Below, one piece after another: positions 43,645 to 53,937 of a DNA stretch of 64,000 nucleotides. The stretch covers positions 930,001-994,000 of the forward strand of contig OZ037925.1 of assembly GCA_964035575.1 (NCBI GenBank). Direction: 5' to 3'. A program made the position numbers and the translations under genes. This stretch comes from Rhynchopus sp. YZ270_cl-10 (lineage: Eukaryota; Euglenozoa; Diplonemea; Diplonemida; Diplonemidae). Below the pieces are notes generated by a model. That model made no database searches. It saw nothing but the letters and a program-made list of their open reading frames with translations, and was not told where the DNA came from. The number at the start of each line of letters is the position of its first letter. Positions within the stretch are counted from its first letter, which is position 1.

Positions 43645-45279
43645 ATGCCACATGCTATCCCCATTGCGCTTCTCTTGGTGCACATCAACTATGTTGTTGG
43701 GTTGCCTGCTGGGTTCTATTTGATTGATCCGTCTCAATATGAAGTTCAGCTTCGTGATGACTACGCCTGGGCAGTACAGAATGTGCCGTTTATTGACTTG
43801 CCGGATGTGGCACCGTACAATGACGTTGTGACGGCATATTATTATCGCTGGCGGAGCTTTCGCAAGCATATCGTGGATACGCCAGAAGGCTACGTGGTGA
43901 CAGAGTTCCTCATGAAGGTCGGCTGGGCAGGGATGTACAACACCATCCCCGCTGCAGCAGGTCACCACATCAAAGAGGGGTCCTGGATACACAACGCTAC
44001 CTACATAGACGACTATATCAAATTCTGGTTTGTAGGCTCAGGCGAACCCCGGAAATACACTTCATGGATCACATGGTCCGCCTATCAGAGATCCTGGCTG
44101 AATGGCGATACCACATTATTAGATTCTTTATTACCTGCTTTGGTGGAAAACCTGGAGGGTTGGGTAAAACAAAATTTGGGTCATTACGAAGGACGAACCT
44201 GTTTTTGGCAGGGGGAAGGGAACGACGCGATGGAAGTATCCATTTCAGGGTCAGGCTGCAGGCCGACAATCAACGCTGTGTTGTACGGCGAGGCTGCGGC
44301 GGTGGCGGAGATTGCTGAGATGTCAAGCTCACCGAATCGGACCGCATATCTGAACACCTCAGAAACACTGCGTGAACTCTCTAGGGCTGCTGTGCTGGCA
44401 CAGTGGAACCCTTCGATCAATCTCTTCGCGGTGGTGCCTCTACCTTCACCAAGCAATGTCGTAGATACGGTGCCAGTTTGCCCCGGAAACGGTTCCGCAA
44501 AATGGCCGGAAAACGAACCCGCTGGGGTCCGCGAGCTGCTTGGGTATATGCCATGGTATTTCAGCGACCCCCCGTTGCTTTCCTCACAGATGTCTCAGAG
44601 GTATATCAGCGCTTGGGAACAGCTTTTTGACGATCAGGGATTTGCCGCTCCTTATGGGTTGCGAACTGCGGAGTTGCGGAGTCCGTGTTATAATTATAGC
44701 TGGGCGCATCGGGATTGTTGGAATGGACCGAGCTGGCCTTATGAAACTGCAAGGGTGTTGACTAGCTTTGCAAATATTTTGAACGATCCTTCTGTCACCC
44801 CGGGGCTGAACGCTTCGCAGTACAATACATTGTTGCAGCAGTATGCGAGGCAGCATATCGACACCTATGCGGTAAACGACACTGCCGTGCCTCTCCGGAG
44901 TGGGCACATCTTTGAAGTGCTGCACCCCGATGACGGCTACTGGATTGACCGTGATGGGTTGAAAGAGGTGAACAGCTCGCTCTGGCAGATGGGGGATGAC
45001 TACAACCACTCAACCTTTGTTGACCTAATTCTTTCAGGTCTATTCGGAATCCGTGCACAACGTGGCAACGTACTGCTCCTCAACCCCCTCTTCACGCATG
45101 ACATTCTCTACTTCGCAGTGGACCACGTGCTCTACAAAAAACGCATCCTGTCTATCCTCTACGACGCATCGGGCAAGCACTACAACAAAGGGCAGGGTCT
45201 CTTTGTATATGTCGATGGTGTACAAGCCGCGCACAGCAGTAGCATTGCGAAACTTACGGTGGATTTGGATGCGTTTTAG
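43645..45279 (+). CDS. Secreted six-hairpin glycosidase, GH63/mannosylglycerate hydrolase-like
   Basis: Intronless frame of 544 residues from the ATG at 43645, chosen because it starts a clear signal peptide (IPIALLLVHINYVV). The upstream in-frame extension is low-complexity. Family-type motifs are DCWNGPSWPYETARVLTSF (about 357) and DDYNHSTFVDLILSGLFGI (about 450), typical of the (alpha/alpha)6 barrel of GH63 and MGH1-like hydrolases. At least nine N-glycosylation sites fit an extracellular or vacuolar enzyme. Family members cleave alpha-glucosides such as mannosylglycerate or glucosylglycerate, or trim glycans; the substrate here cannot be told. The 5' flank at 43605-43640 is C- and T-rich. 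The coding sequence is clean, with no sign of decay. Confidence 0.83.
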   Translation: MPHAIPIALLLVHINYVVGLPAGFYLIDPSQYEVQLRDDYAWAVQNVPFIDLPDVAPYNDVVTAYYYRWRSFRKHIVDTPEGYVVTEFLMKVGWAGMYNTIPAAAGHHIKEGSWIHNATYIDDYIKFWFVGSGEPRKYTSWITWSAYQRSWLNGDTTLLDSLLPALVENLEGWVKQNLGHYEGRTCFWQGEGNDAMEVSISGSGCRPTINAVLYGEAAAVAEIAEMSSSPNRTAYLNTSETLRELSRAAVLAQWNPSINLFAVVPLPSPSNVVDTVPVCPGNGSAKWPENEPAGVRELLGYMPWYFSDPPLLSSQMSQRYISAWEQLFDDQGFAAPYGLRTAELRSPCYNYSWAHRDCWNGPSWPYETARVLTSFANILNDPSVTPGLNASQYNTLLQQYARQHIDTYAVNDTAVPLRSGHIFEVLHPDDGYWIDRDGLKEVNSSLWQMGDDYNHSTFVDLILSGLFGIRAQRGNVLLLNPLFTHDILYFAVDHVLYKKRILSILYDASGKHYNKGQGLFVYVDGVQAAHSSSIAKLTVDLDAF

Positions 45280-45295
45280 ACCCTCCGGCCTGGAG

Positions 45296-45582
45296 CACCA
45301 AAAAAAAATTTTTTTTTTTTTTTTTTTTTTCATCACGGTGCGGTCTGTCGTGCTTGGAGTGTGTAAATAACGGACTTACCCCCTGAGTCCGACAGTCGGA
45401 CCCCCTGAGTCCGACAGACGGACTCAGGGGTCCGTCTGTCGGACTCTGGAGTCCGACAGACGGACTCTGGAGTCCGACTGTCGGACTCTGGGGTCCGACA
45501 GTCGGACCCAAAAAAAAAAAAATTTTTTTTTTTGGGCCGAAAAAAAAATTTTTTTTTTTGGCCAAAAAAATTTTTTTGGCCG
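45296..45582. repeat. Palindrome array after the glycosidase gene
   Basis: An A-run/T-run block at 45301-45330. Then GTCCGAC-N-GTCGGAC palindromes and AGTCCG/CGGACT words in tandem at 45384-45509. Then CCC-A-T-GGG and GGCC-A7-T7-GGCC palindromes at 45507-45581; the last is 22 bp and perfect (45560-45581). A second GTCCGAC array lies at 50181-50302. Confidence 0.9.
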
Positions 45583-45906
45583 AAAATCGCCTTGTATAGC
45601 CACTACAGTACACATGGTTTTACCAAAATAGCCGTATTTTGGCTGAAAATTTGACTTGAAAATTTTTTTCATTGTTTGGTCAATCTGAGGTTTTCTTTGA
45701 ATTTTTTGGGCCATTTTATGACCTACTACACCCAATTTTTGGGGGATTTTTTTTTTCTTGGTCAAAAAATAGCGCTTGTTGCCTACTACTGGGTATAGGC
45801 TTGTTCAGAGGTGTGTATTTGGTGTACCCAGACATGGTCAAAACACATGAATTTTGCGTTTTTTTGCATTTTTAGGTTCTCGACCAACCAGGGGGCGACC
45901 AATTTG

Positions 45907-46261
45907 GGTACTGGGTACTGGGTACTGGGTACTGGGTACTGGGTACTGGGTACTGGGTACTGGGTACTGGGTACTGGGTACTGGGTACTGGGTACTGGGT
46001 ACTGGGTACTGGGTACTGGGTACTGGGTACTGGGTACTGGGTACTGGGTACTGGGTACTGGGTACTGGGTACTGGGTACTGGGTACTGGGTACTGGGTAC
46101 TGGGTACTGGGTACTGGGTACTGGGTACTGGGTACTGGGTACTGGGTACTGGGTACTGGGTACTGGGTACTGGGTACTGGGTACTGGGTACTGGGTACTG
46201 GGTACTGGGTACTGGGTACTGGGTACTGGGTACTGGGTACTGGGTACTGGGTACTGGGTAC
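45907..46261. repeat. (TACTGGG)n minisatellite, large array
   Basis: About 50 perfect copies of the 7-bp unit also found at 1-105. The ORFs through it are artefacts. From 46262 to 46983 I see no gene; a GTATG donor-like site at 46316 has no convincing partner. Confidence 0.97.
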
Positions 46262-46983
46262 CAAGAGAAGGCAGCTTGACAGCAGCGAAGGCGGAGGCTA
46301 CGGGGAAGACAAGGTATGTAAATGTTTAACTTTCAGTTACTTGTGTAGATGCAAACAACACACCCAGTGGTTTGCAGCATTTTATTTTCTTGTGTGCTTT
46401 CTCTTCTTTGAATCGAAAGTATGTGAACCTTATTACATCATGATACAATGCAACGAGGCCGAAACAGCCTCACTAAGGCCTCTGAAAATAAATGTTCAGA
46501 CTTGGCACTTACTTATGTTTAGGTGCGCCTCAACCACACGCTTGAATATTTAATTTGCCACACCTCAGATAGATTTTCCAGATATGCCTATGTTCAGGTG
46601 TTCCAGGCCTCGTCACAAATAGACAAAAAAACAAAAGCCAAAACAACAGAGAGAGAGCCAACAATTTTTTATCTCACTTGTGTAATAATGTTTAGCCGCG
46701 TTTTCGAAATTCCTTCCTGGAGATTACACAAAATACAGTAGACATTATCTCCGCACACAAAGAACAAAACAAAACCCATGCCGAGAGTAGGCGCAAAAGC
46801 AATGTGGAGGAGATCTGCGCATGCAACCAAAAGGGTTGCAGTCATAGGACTTCGAGGAACTGTTCACCATACCCAACCTTGACGCCCCGTACTAGGTGGT
46901 CATACATCATTTGTCAAATATACTGTAGGAATTTCGAAAACGCAGCACAACATTATTGCCCGTGAGATAATAACTATTTATTC

Positions 46984-47129
46984 GAGTGAAATAAGAACTA
47001 TTTTATTTCACGCGCCACTAAAAAGGTGCCCGAGTGCGTTATTTCCCGAGCGAAGCGAGGGGAATAAGAGTGAGAGTCACGAGGGTGCCTTTTTAGTGGC
47101 AAGTGCAAGAAAATGTTCTTATTTCACTC
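46984..47129. mobile_element. Foldback unit FB1
   Basis: Outer arms GAGTGAAATAAGAAC (46984-46998) and its exact complement (47115-47129). Inner arms GCCACTAAAAAGG (47014-47026) and complement (47088-47100). The centre is CGAGCGAAGCGAG. Between the two perfect blocks the arms are still similar, giving near 45-bp imperfect arms. Confidence 0.8.
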
Positions 47130-47135
47130 AATATG

Positions 47136-47558
47136 TAATTTTATTCCACAAGTGAAAAACGTATTTATAGGTGTAAACAGTGGAACGTTGAGCCCACGCT
47201 CCACCCCTCACACCACCACACTTCAAATTACAGATTATTTATTGCCTCTTACACACATGCCTAAACCCACGCGCAAGTTTGCGGAGATGGAGGATGCATA
47301 TGACAACTTGTTCGACGACATGAACAGTGGTGTGCAGTACAGGAAAACATGGGACGATTTCCTCCGTTTGAACAGACTTTCAGGAGCGAACGAGCCCAGG
47401 GAAGAACACGTCGTGTCCTTCAGATCACTCCGTGATCTTTTATTTCACTCCCCCACCCAATCCTTCACGATTTGCGTGAAATAAAACGTGAAATAAAACG
47501 AATCTTATTTCACTCACTTTTTCACCTGTTTACGTTTTTCACGCGTGGTATAAAATTA
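47136..47558. mobile_element. Foldback unit FB2 with recombinase-like ORF
   Basis: Arms 47136-47163 (TAATTTTATTCCAC, GTGAAAAACGTA) and 47531-47558 (inverted) match at most positions. They enclose the 75-residue ORF at 47257-47484. Confidence 0.7.
47257..47484 (+). CDS. Short ORF resembling a tyrosine-recombinase core-binding domain
   Basis: 75 residues: MPKPTRKFAEMEDAYDNL, then GVQYRKTWDDFLRLNRL and EEHVVSF. The pattern of a helix, Y(R/K)xxWxxFLR and a later PxxEHVxxF is that of the SAM-like N-terminal domain of tyrosine recombinases (Crypton, DIRS or phage integrase fold). No catalytic domain follows within the unit. It is either a truncated remnant or a stand-alone DNA-binding domain. The family call is inference from motif shape. 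Confidence 0.45.
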   Translation: MPKPTRKFAEMEDAYDNLFDDMNSGVQYRKTWDDFLRLNRLSGANEPREEHVVSFRSLRDLLFHSPTQSFTICVK

Positions 47559-47571
47559 CGTATCGAAAACT

Positions 47572-47763
47572 AAAGTGAACATTATTTAACTGATGGGTGA
47601 TTCACAAACTGGAATACGTGATACCCACTCGCTATCGCTCGTGACATCACTTTTATGATTACACTCACTTCACTCATGAAATCAAAATGCTGAACTCCAC
47701 TCGCTTCGTGAAGTTGAGCCCCAGTTTGAGTCACCCACCACCTCGTGAAATAATGTTCACTTT
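47572..47763. mobile_element. Foldback unit FB3
   Basis: Perfect 16-bp ends, AAAGTGAACATTATTT (47572-47587) and its complement (47748-47763). The similarity continues inwards (GGGTGA, AAACTGG). Total 192 bp, no ORF. Confidence 0.85.
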
Positions 47764-47801
47764 ATTTCATGAGATAATAATTATCTAACTCAGTGAAATA
47801 A

Positions 47802-48650
47802 AACTCGTGTAATTTTGCAGATTATATGCCCTTTGTGTCACTCAATTGTAACCGAGAATGTAAGGCAGTGAGTATTTGATCTGCCCTTTATGTCGCGAAA
47901 TACTATGTTTGGTGTTTTGACGTCTTCCAAGCAGATGGATATTCCCTCACTTGCACGCAATCTACCGAGGAACCGACTGCCTTTCTCAAAAGCCAGTACA
48001 TGTCGGGGTGTCGAGGTCCGTGTCAATACAAAGCGGACCAAGTCGCTCGAGGTTTGAAAACCGCAAGAACTCGTCCCATTTCTTCTTGTACACCTCCTTG
48101 CTTCTCATACCCGCTGAGACTTGGTATCCGTAAGTGTCATACATCCTGTCCTTCTTCGTTTTGGCAGTGTTTGAGGGGAGTGATGAAAAAGTTCTTTTTT
48201 TTACTGAGTGATTTTTTTAACCAAAAGAAAACCGACGCAGGAGCTTTTCTGGAACTGTTTTATTCTCCCCACCCCAACAACATCACATTTCAGAAAAACA
48301 TTGTTTTTTCGTTTTTGTTCACTTTCTTTTCTTCTCCCTCACACCTGTTTGCTGTGAATTAAATTTTTTCGTTTCGGCCTGGTCGCAAACGCGAGTTTTC
48401 CTGGAAGCGCAGGAAAAATGACTGGGGAGTGTTGGTGGCTCCGTGACGCCACAGAGCCGGCACACTCGTTGCGTGCCTCACAAAACCTCAAATTTATTCC
48501 GCTTTGATTTCATTTATTGTCTTCACGCTTTATCGTTGTTGTTGGGTTGGGAAATAATATTTCATTCTCCCATACATTCTCGGTTACAATTGAGTGACAA
48601 AGGGCACATTATCACCCACCTTTGTGGGAATTCACAAAATTACACGAGTT
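47802..48650. mobile_element. Foldback unit FB4 with a second recombinase-like fragment
   Basis: Arms: AACTCGTGTAATTTT (47802-47816) with an exact complement at 48636-48650, and GCCCTTTGTGTCACTCAATTG and more (47828-47862) with a near-exact complement at 48573-48605. The interior carries the minus-strand fragment at 47986-48144. Confidence 0.8.
47986..48144 (-). pseudogene. Interrupted tyrosine-recombinase-like N-terminal fragment
   Basis: Reads MYDTYGYQVSAGMRSKEVYK then KKWDEFLRFSNLE, the same Y-K-x-x-W-D-x-F-L-R signature as the ORF in FB2. The frame then closes, and the copy looks broken. The two fragments are similar but not identical, so they are diverged members of one family. Confidence 0.4.
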
Positions 48651-50126
48651 TTATCCCCTTTTTTTACCACATTAACCTCACCTTTCCCGATAACTGCGTT
48701 TCTACACCATACATTTCATTCATTAATCACACTCCACATTTACACTCATCACAGGATCGTGAAATCTGAACTGCATCTGCGATTGTGATGAGAAGCCTCG
48801 CCGCGTCTCCGACATTCAGCAACTCAAAATCCAAAGAGTATCACCCGCATCAATCCATTCTGAGTTTGCGGACTAAGATCTGGGGTGGAAGGGGGATGGG
48901 TACACTTTGTCAGTCACTGCTATTGCCATTTAACCCAGGGAGCATAGCTAGTGCAAGAAATTCGACTTTGGAAACCTTCCGGAAAGTCTGTCCTCTGCTT
49001 GCGGAGGACGAGGCACAAGAAAATATTGCGTTCCCCCAGAAAACCAGTGCACATTTCACACTCCTTGTGGGTGGTCTTGTTGCCTTTTTGTCACAGTAAT
49101 TTTGGCCCAGGCATGCTCTTGAAGCATGACAATTTAGTGTGTATGGGGCAGGGTGTTGTTTTGTTCTGAATTCTCTTTGTTATAACATCTAAGTCAATCG
49201 CGGGTGGTGGTTTGTGTAGCGTGAGGCACTCTTTTTAACAAACTTCCTGCGGCTGCTAAAGCGTTATTTCTTCGGATTTAACAACGTACAGCGTAACATA
49301 GTGGATTCGCCTGGTCGACACAACCTTTGATAGATATGGGATAACCAACCCCCTTCGACCCCTCGTGGGTTCACTAAACAAGCCCTCGTGGTAGTTAAAC
49401 GCGATTGACATTTACATTCCTAGAGATGAAAGAACAAGACAACACTTCTGTACCCGCGCATCAAAATTGTGGAAAACTTTGCACCCCAAACACCCTCAAC
49501 AACGCCCGCCAAAAGGCGCCCCTTGTTGCTGGGAGTTGGTTCTCATGTTTGATACCTGCACAGCGGGCATTCCTCTGAGTCCAACGCATGTTTGGCCTGT
49601 CTGCGGCGTTGTACTTCAGGTGCACGAAGACAGGGTCTGGTGGTAAATTTTGCGTAGTGTCGCATTCCCTCATGTGTGGGTCACTCACACTTGGCGGTCA
49701 TGTGCCACTGCGTGGGTCTGGGAATTTGGGTACCTGGGTACAGGAAATTTGTTGTGGAAGACATCAACCACCATGCATTGAGGAGGGTAAGACAGTGTTC
49801 GCAGTTTCTACCTGATAGCATTACAACATTTAACTTCTCCACGGGGGTCTTGGGCCGTTCACTCGGTTCTACCTTGACTACCGGAAGATATTCTTGAGGC
49901 CTTTCTGGTCTCTAGAATATCCGGTCTTCCCGAACGGAGGCACACTTTGTGTGTTACTACGACCTGGCAATTTCCAGCAGTAGGTTAAGTAATCTTTCTT
50001 GTAAATTGTTGGATCATTATCTCCTCAGTGCATGAATGCCCCACGTGACTGGACACTTTTGTGTTTGTCATGTGGAGCTGTGGTTGCTCTTTCACGACTT
50101 TTTTCCTGTTCCTGGGTACCTGTTCC
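48651..50126. other. No supported gene; repeat R4 at 49046-49195
   Basis: R4 (TTTCACACTC, GTGGGTGGTCTTGTTGCC, AGCATGACAATTTAGTGTGT, AGGGTGTTGTTTTGTTCTGA) recurs inverted at 53455-53615. A minus-strand frame at 49461-49688 with NMRWTQRNARC has coding-like composition, but I cannot assign it. Confidence 0.5.
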
Positions 50127-50450
50127 TGGACCTGGACCTGGGTACCTGGGTACCTGGGTACCTGGGCACCTGGGCACCAGGGTCCGGCAGTCGGACTCAG
50201 GGGTCCGACTGTGAGTCCGACAGTCGGACCCCTGAGTCCGACTGTCGGACTCAGGGGGTCCGACTGTCGGACCCCCTCGGACTCCGACAAAAGGGTCCGA
50301 CATTTCCAGGACAGACTGCACCGTGATAGTGTGAGAACGATCGTGACGGTTTTTTTCAAGATCTTGAACTTTTTTTCAAGATCTTGACATTTTTTTTTTT
50401 TTTTTCACGATCGTTTTTTTTTTTCACGATCGTTTTTTTTTTTCCTCTAG
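50127..50450. repeat. (TACCTGGG)n and two palindrome arrays
   Basis: TACCTGGG words at 50127-50178. GTCCGAC/GTCGGAC palindromes in tandem at 50181-50302. Then palindromes centred on GATC at 50335-50437: ACGATCGT three times and TTCAAGATCTTGAA twice, separated by T runs. Confidence 0.88.
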
Positions 50451-50489
50451 TAGTACAAGGGGCATGGGCGTGAAATGGGTGGCAAGGGA

Positions 50490-50990
50490 GAGTTTCTGGG
50501 TTCTACTTGGACTTTTTGACCGACTCTTTTCCTTGAAACGATTTTGTGGCGAATCTTTCAAATAAAGCAAAAATCGAGAACATTCTCACACCAGAATCCC
50601 CCCCAACGGATGTCGCCAGCGAGGCACTAAAACCAGAAAACCGTTTTTACCCATAGCAAGTGCCACTATAGTGGCGCACGAATGCCACACGTTGGTAGGG
50701 GTAATGGGGTTCTACTCATTTTCGTAAAAACATTTTTTTTCTGTGTGACAAGAATAAGGCAAGAATCGACAACTTTCGTGAAAATGTCATATCGTTGGAT
50801 GCTGGAGGGAGGTGGGTCAACCCTAGGAAAAGGACTTTTTTTGGCGCTCACCCCCAAAATCACCCCCTGCCTCGTGACTTCGCCCTGCAAACAGAATTCT
50901 ACTCAAAATCGTAAAATAAATTATATTTCGTAAGAATTGATGTCGATCTTTTAGATAAAGCCAAAATCGAGCAGTTTTGATGATTAGGTT
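50490..50990. repeat. Three diverged copies of a roughly 200-bp unit
   Basis: Each copy carries a GGTTCTACT/ATTCTACTC word and, later, ATAAAGCNAAAATCGA-like sequence (about 50567, 50752, 50950). No coding sequence is recognised here or in 50990-51497. Confidence 0.5.
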
Positions 50991-51497
50991 AGTGCAGCCG
51001 TAACAAGGAGAACACAGGGTAAAATCCCTTGGTTTTCCCTTGCTGTACTGTATGTGTTAAAAAGTGTATATTGGTGTACGGGAGAGACGCGCGTTTAAAG
51101 TTGCAACATTTTTAGGCTGATTGACGTGGGCCTGGCATGCCCCATTTTTCACTTTTTACCACCGATTTAATTCGATCACCATCGAACACTGGGAAAATTT
51201 CTTGGTCAGTTTGGGGTATAACACGTGTATGACCTAATTTTAGGTGGTCAGAAGTGGAGTCTGACCCCCGTGCCCATCATTTTTGAGCATGTTTTTTGGT
51301 TTTCCTTAGCACAACGTAGGAGAAGGCGAACTGTTTACAAGGAGGGACAGGGTCGAGCGTGAGTGGGTCACTGCAGTGGCTCACGATACACTGAACGGGT
51401 TTGCGGCTGGGAGGGAAACGTTTCCACTGTTACAGGCAAGTCACAAGGGGGTGGTGACTTGTGTGGGAGAAATGGGTACGGACAAGACTGTATGCGT

Positions 51498-51830
51498 TTA
51501 GTCCCAAGAGCCTTCACTGATGTCAGAGTCGTGATGCTCAGCATCATCATCAACCTTGGGGTCCTCAGCTGTCGCGTCGCAGTCAATATAGCTCCCGCAC
51601 GCTCCTTCTCCTCCTGCAACCATTCTCTTGTGGCGGCTTGCTCTCGCGCAAACTGCGTGCTACGACCACAAGCTTGTGCAGCTTTGGTGCAACTAGCCAG
51701 TTGCGCCTCTTCTCGCTCATCCACCCATCGTACTGAAGATGCGCTCAGCATGTTGAGTCACAAATGGAACTCAGGGGAAGAGCTGTGTGCTGTGGACAGA
51801 GAGGCCAGGGTTTGGGGTGCTGTGTGAGCT
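51498..51830 (-). pseudogene. hAT transposase C-terminal remnant
   Basis: Minus-strand frames together show the hAT dimerisation signature: HAERIFSTMG (51757-51730 region), then MSEKRRNWLVAPKLHKLVVV (about 51728-51669). An acidic tail ending DDDAEHHDSDISEGSWD with a stop at 51498-51500 follows. Pieces lie in different frames and an in-frame stop interrupts the part before the signature, so at least two frame changes separate it from function. The DDE catalytic part and terminal repeats are not visible. Confidence 0.7.
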
Positions 51831-51898
51831 ACAAACGCTCCCCTTCCCTCCTTAGATCTAACAAACATTACCCGTTGTCTTGCAAGAACTTGCCCAAT

Positions 51899-52150
51899 TC
51901 TGCAAATTGACCCCACCACTGCACGGGCGGCTTCCAAAAATGCAAATAAGGACCCTTTTCCACAACCTTCCTTCACAGAAGGGTCAATTTTACAAACCCG
52001 GATTTTGAGGAAAATTTTAGCCGAAAATGGGCCCACGTATAAGTGACCGGGCTCATATTTCCCAAAATTTAAGTGGTCAAAAAATCCAATTTTCGAGATT
52101 GACCCCACCACTGCACGGGCGAATCCCAAAAATGTAAATGAAGACGTTTT
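51899..52150. repeat. Repeat R10, copies 1 and 2
   Basis: TTGACCCCACCACTGCACGG followed by CCAAAAATGNAAATNA at 51904-51950 and 52098-52140. Two more copies lie at 54795-54850 and 54958-55010 (TTCGGCAAATTGACCCCACC). Confidence 0.75.
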
Positions 52151-52319
52151 TGGCCCAAAATAAATCTGCCAAAATTGTGTCCCGGATTGGATTTTGGACT
52201 CCGGACCCCATATTTAGAAATAGCCCTGTGTTCTAAACAATGAGCATCACAGCGGTTGACCCTGGTATTTTTGGTATTTTTTGAAAATCTCAGCTCAAAA
52301 AATACCAAAAAAAAAATAC

Positions 52320-52860
52320 AGGGTTTTGGATTGAGGCTGGGGTGGGGTTAGGTGAGGAGTGGGGGCTCCGCCCACCTCTCACCTACCCCCCACAGATCTA
52401 TTTTTAGAAGACAATTTTCTTCTATTTTACCGGAAAAGGAAGATGCACTGCGGCGCGAGCTTTCAACCCACCCTTCCCGCGACATAGTAGGCAATTTTAA
52501 GCGCAATTTTTAGAAATGTTGCGTACCGTGGCTTCGCTAGAAACTTTCGTTTTAGCAAAATATGGAAGTAAAATTTACGGAACTGGACGATAGTTACCAA
52601 CAAAAGTGCCATTTTATGTCAACATTTTAAAGAAATGTTGCGTACCGTGGCTTCGCCAGAACCTTTGGGAAGCAATGAGGAGTGAGAAAGAAGGATAAGG
52701 GCAAAGAAAAAAGTAGCGTACCATGCGCCTGCGGCGCAAGCTTGCATTACATCCTTTCCATGACATAGTTTGGCTGTAAAAAAAGGTGCAATTGTAAGCG
52801 CATTTTTTAGAAATGTTGCGTACCGTGGCTTCGCCACGAGTTTAACACTGAAAATATGGG
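52320..52860 (+). repeat. Dispersed repeat R2, copy 3 (compound)
   Basis: GGGGCTCCGCCCACCTCTCA, TATTTTACCGGAAAA, then three TTGCGTACCGTGGCTTCGC words and GCGCCTGCGGCGCAAGCTTG. Its first half matches 23280-23660 inverted. Shorter GTACCGTGCGCCTGCGGCGC words recur at 54374 and 54676. Confidence 0.82.
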
Positions 52861-53164
52861 GAATATGCTTGAACGCGCTGTTGCCCTGTTTCTCAGCAAC
52901 AAGCGTCACAGATTCAAGAGAAAACGGAGGTGTTCCTGCTGATGGCGGAGGAGTTGGAAAACGTCGCTCCCCCCGTATTTGTTTCCGGAATTGAGCTTCT
53001 GAGGACCTTTTTTTGCCAAAAAGAAAGAAATTGGGCGTGGAATTCTAAAATTTTTCGGGGAAAACGGCATATTTAGCGATAAGTATGGGGAGCTGCGTAA
53101 TCCCTGTTGCGTGACCCCCCCAAATTCTAAAATCTGTGGGACAGCGTGCTCTGACATAGGTTGT

Positions 53165-53305
53165 ACTCATTAAAAAACCGGTAAAAATACAAGTAATGTG
53201 TGATGGTCAAAAGTGCAAAATTCCTTCGCCAATGCATTATTTGGGCATTTGTTATACCTGGAGAATATGGTCAGATCACTCTTCAGACCACCAGCCAACG
53301 AAATA
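53165..53305 (+). repeat. Dispersed repeat R3, copy 2
   Basis: Matches 262-389 nearly base for base, from AAACCGGTAAAAA to CTTCAGACCACC. Confidence 0.88.
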
Positions 53306-53454
53306 TACCGTAATTGTACAGAGGTTGGACAGTACAAAAGTTGGGGCTTTTGGCCAACTTGGCCTGGTGTTGAACGCCGCATCCCCCGCCACAATGGGCA
53401 TAAATGTCCTCTTGGTCCGTAAAGGGTTAAAAAGAGTGTCTCACGATACACATA

Positions 53455-53790
53455 CAACCACTCGCGATTGGATAGATATTGTAACAAAGGGAATTCAGAA
53501 CAAAACAACACCCTGCCCCATACACACTAAATTGCCATGCTTCAAGAGCATGCCTGCCGGGCCAAAAATTACTGTGGCAAAAAGGCAGCAAGACCACCCA
53601 CAAAGAGTGTGAATTGTATTGGATGGACAGGGGTTTGCACAGTGATGATGTTACTACGACTAGGTTTTTGGCGATATTACATGTGCATGTTACATGCCAT
53701 GCCGTGACGTGCTGCTTCATGGTATACGCATGTCATAGAATGTCGCGATTTTTTACGATTCGTATTTCGGGTTTTGCGAATTTTGTTCCA
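53455..53790 (-). repeat. R4 copy 2 (inverted) and R12 copy
   Basis: 53455-53615 is the reverse complement of 49046-49195 with few differences. 53715-53790 resembles 3480-3570 (GTCGCGATTTTTT, GGGTTTTGCGAATTTT). Confidence 0.8.
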
Positions 53791-53937
53791 GAAAAGTACA
53801 CCCCAAAAATGGCAAAAAAGGTGACATTTTACGTCAAAACACCGCTAAAAGTTACTCTCGGCCGATTTCAGGGGGGTTGTGGGCACCTGTGGGGGCTCCC
53901 TCCCTGGTGTGGGCCAGCGATCAACGACATAATATGG

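Noticed and set aside
49461-49688. Minus-strand frame with NMRWTQRNARC, considered as a piggyBac C-terminus.
   Set aside because: The Cys spacing does not complete the piggyBac finger, and no DDE part is visible.
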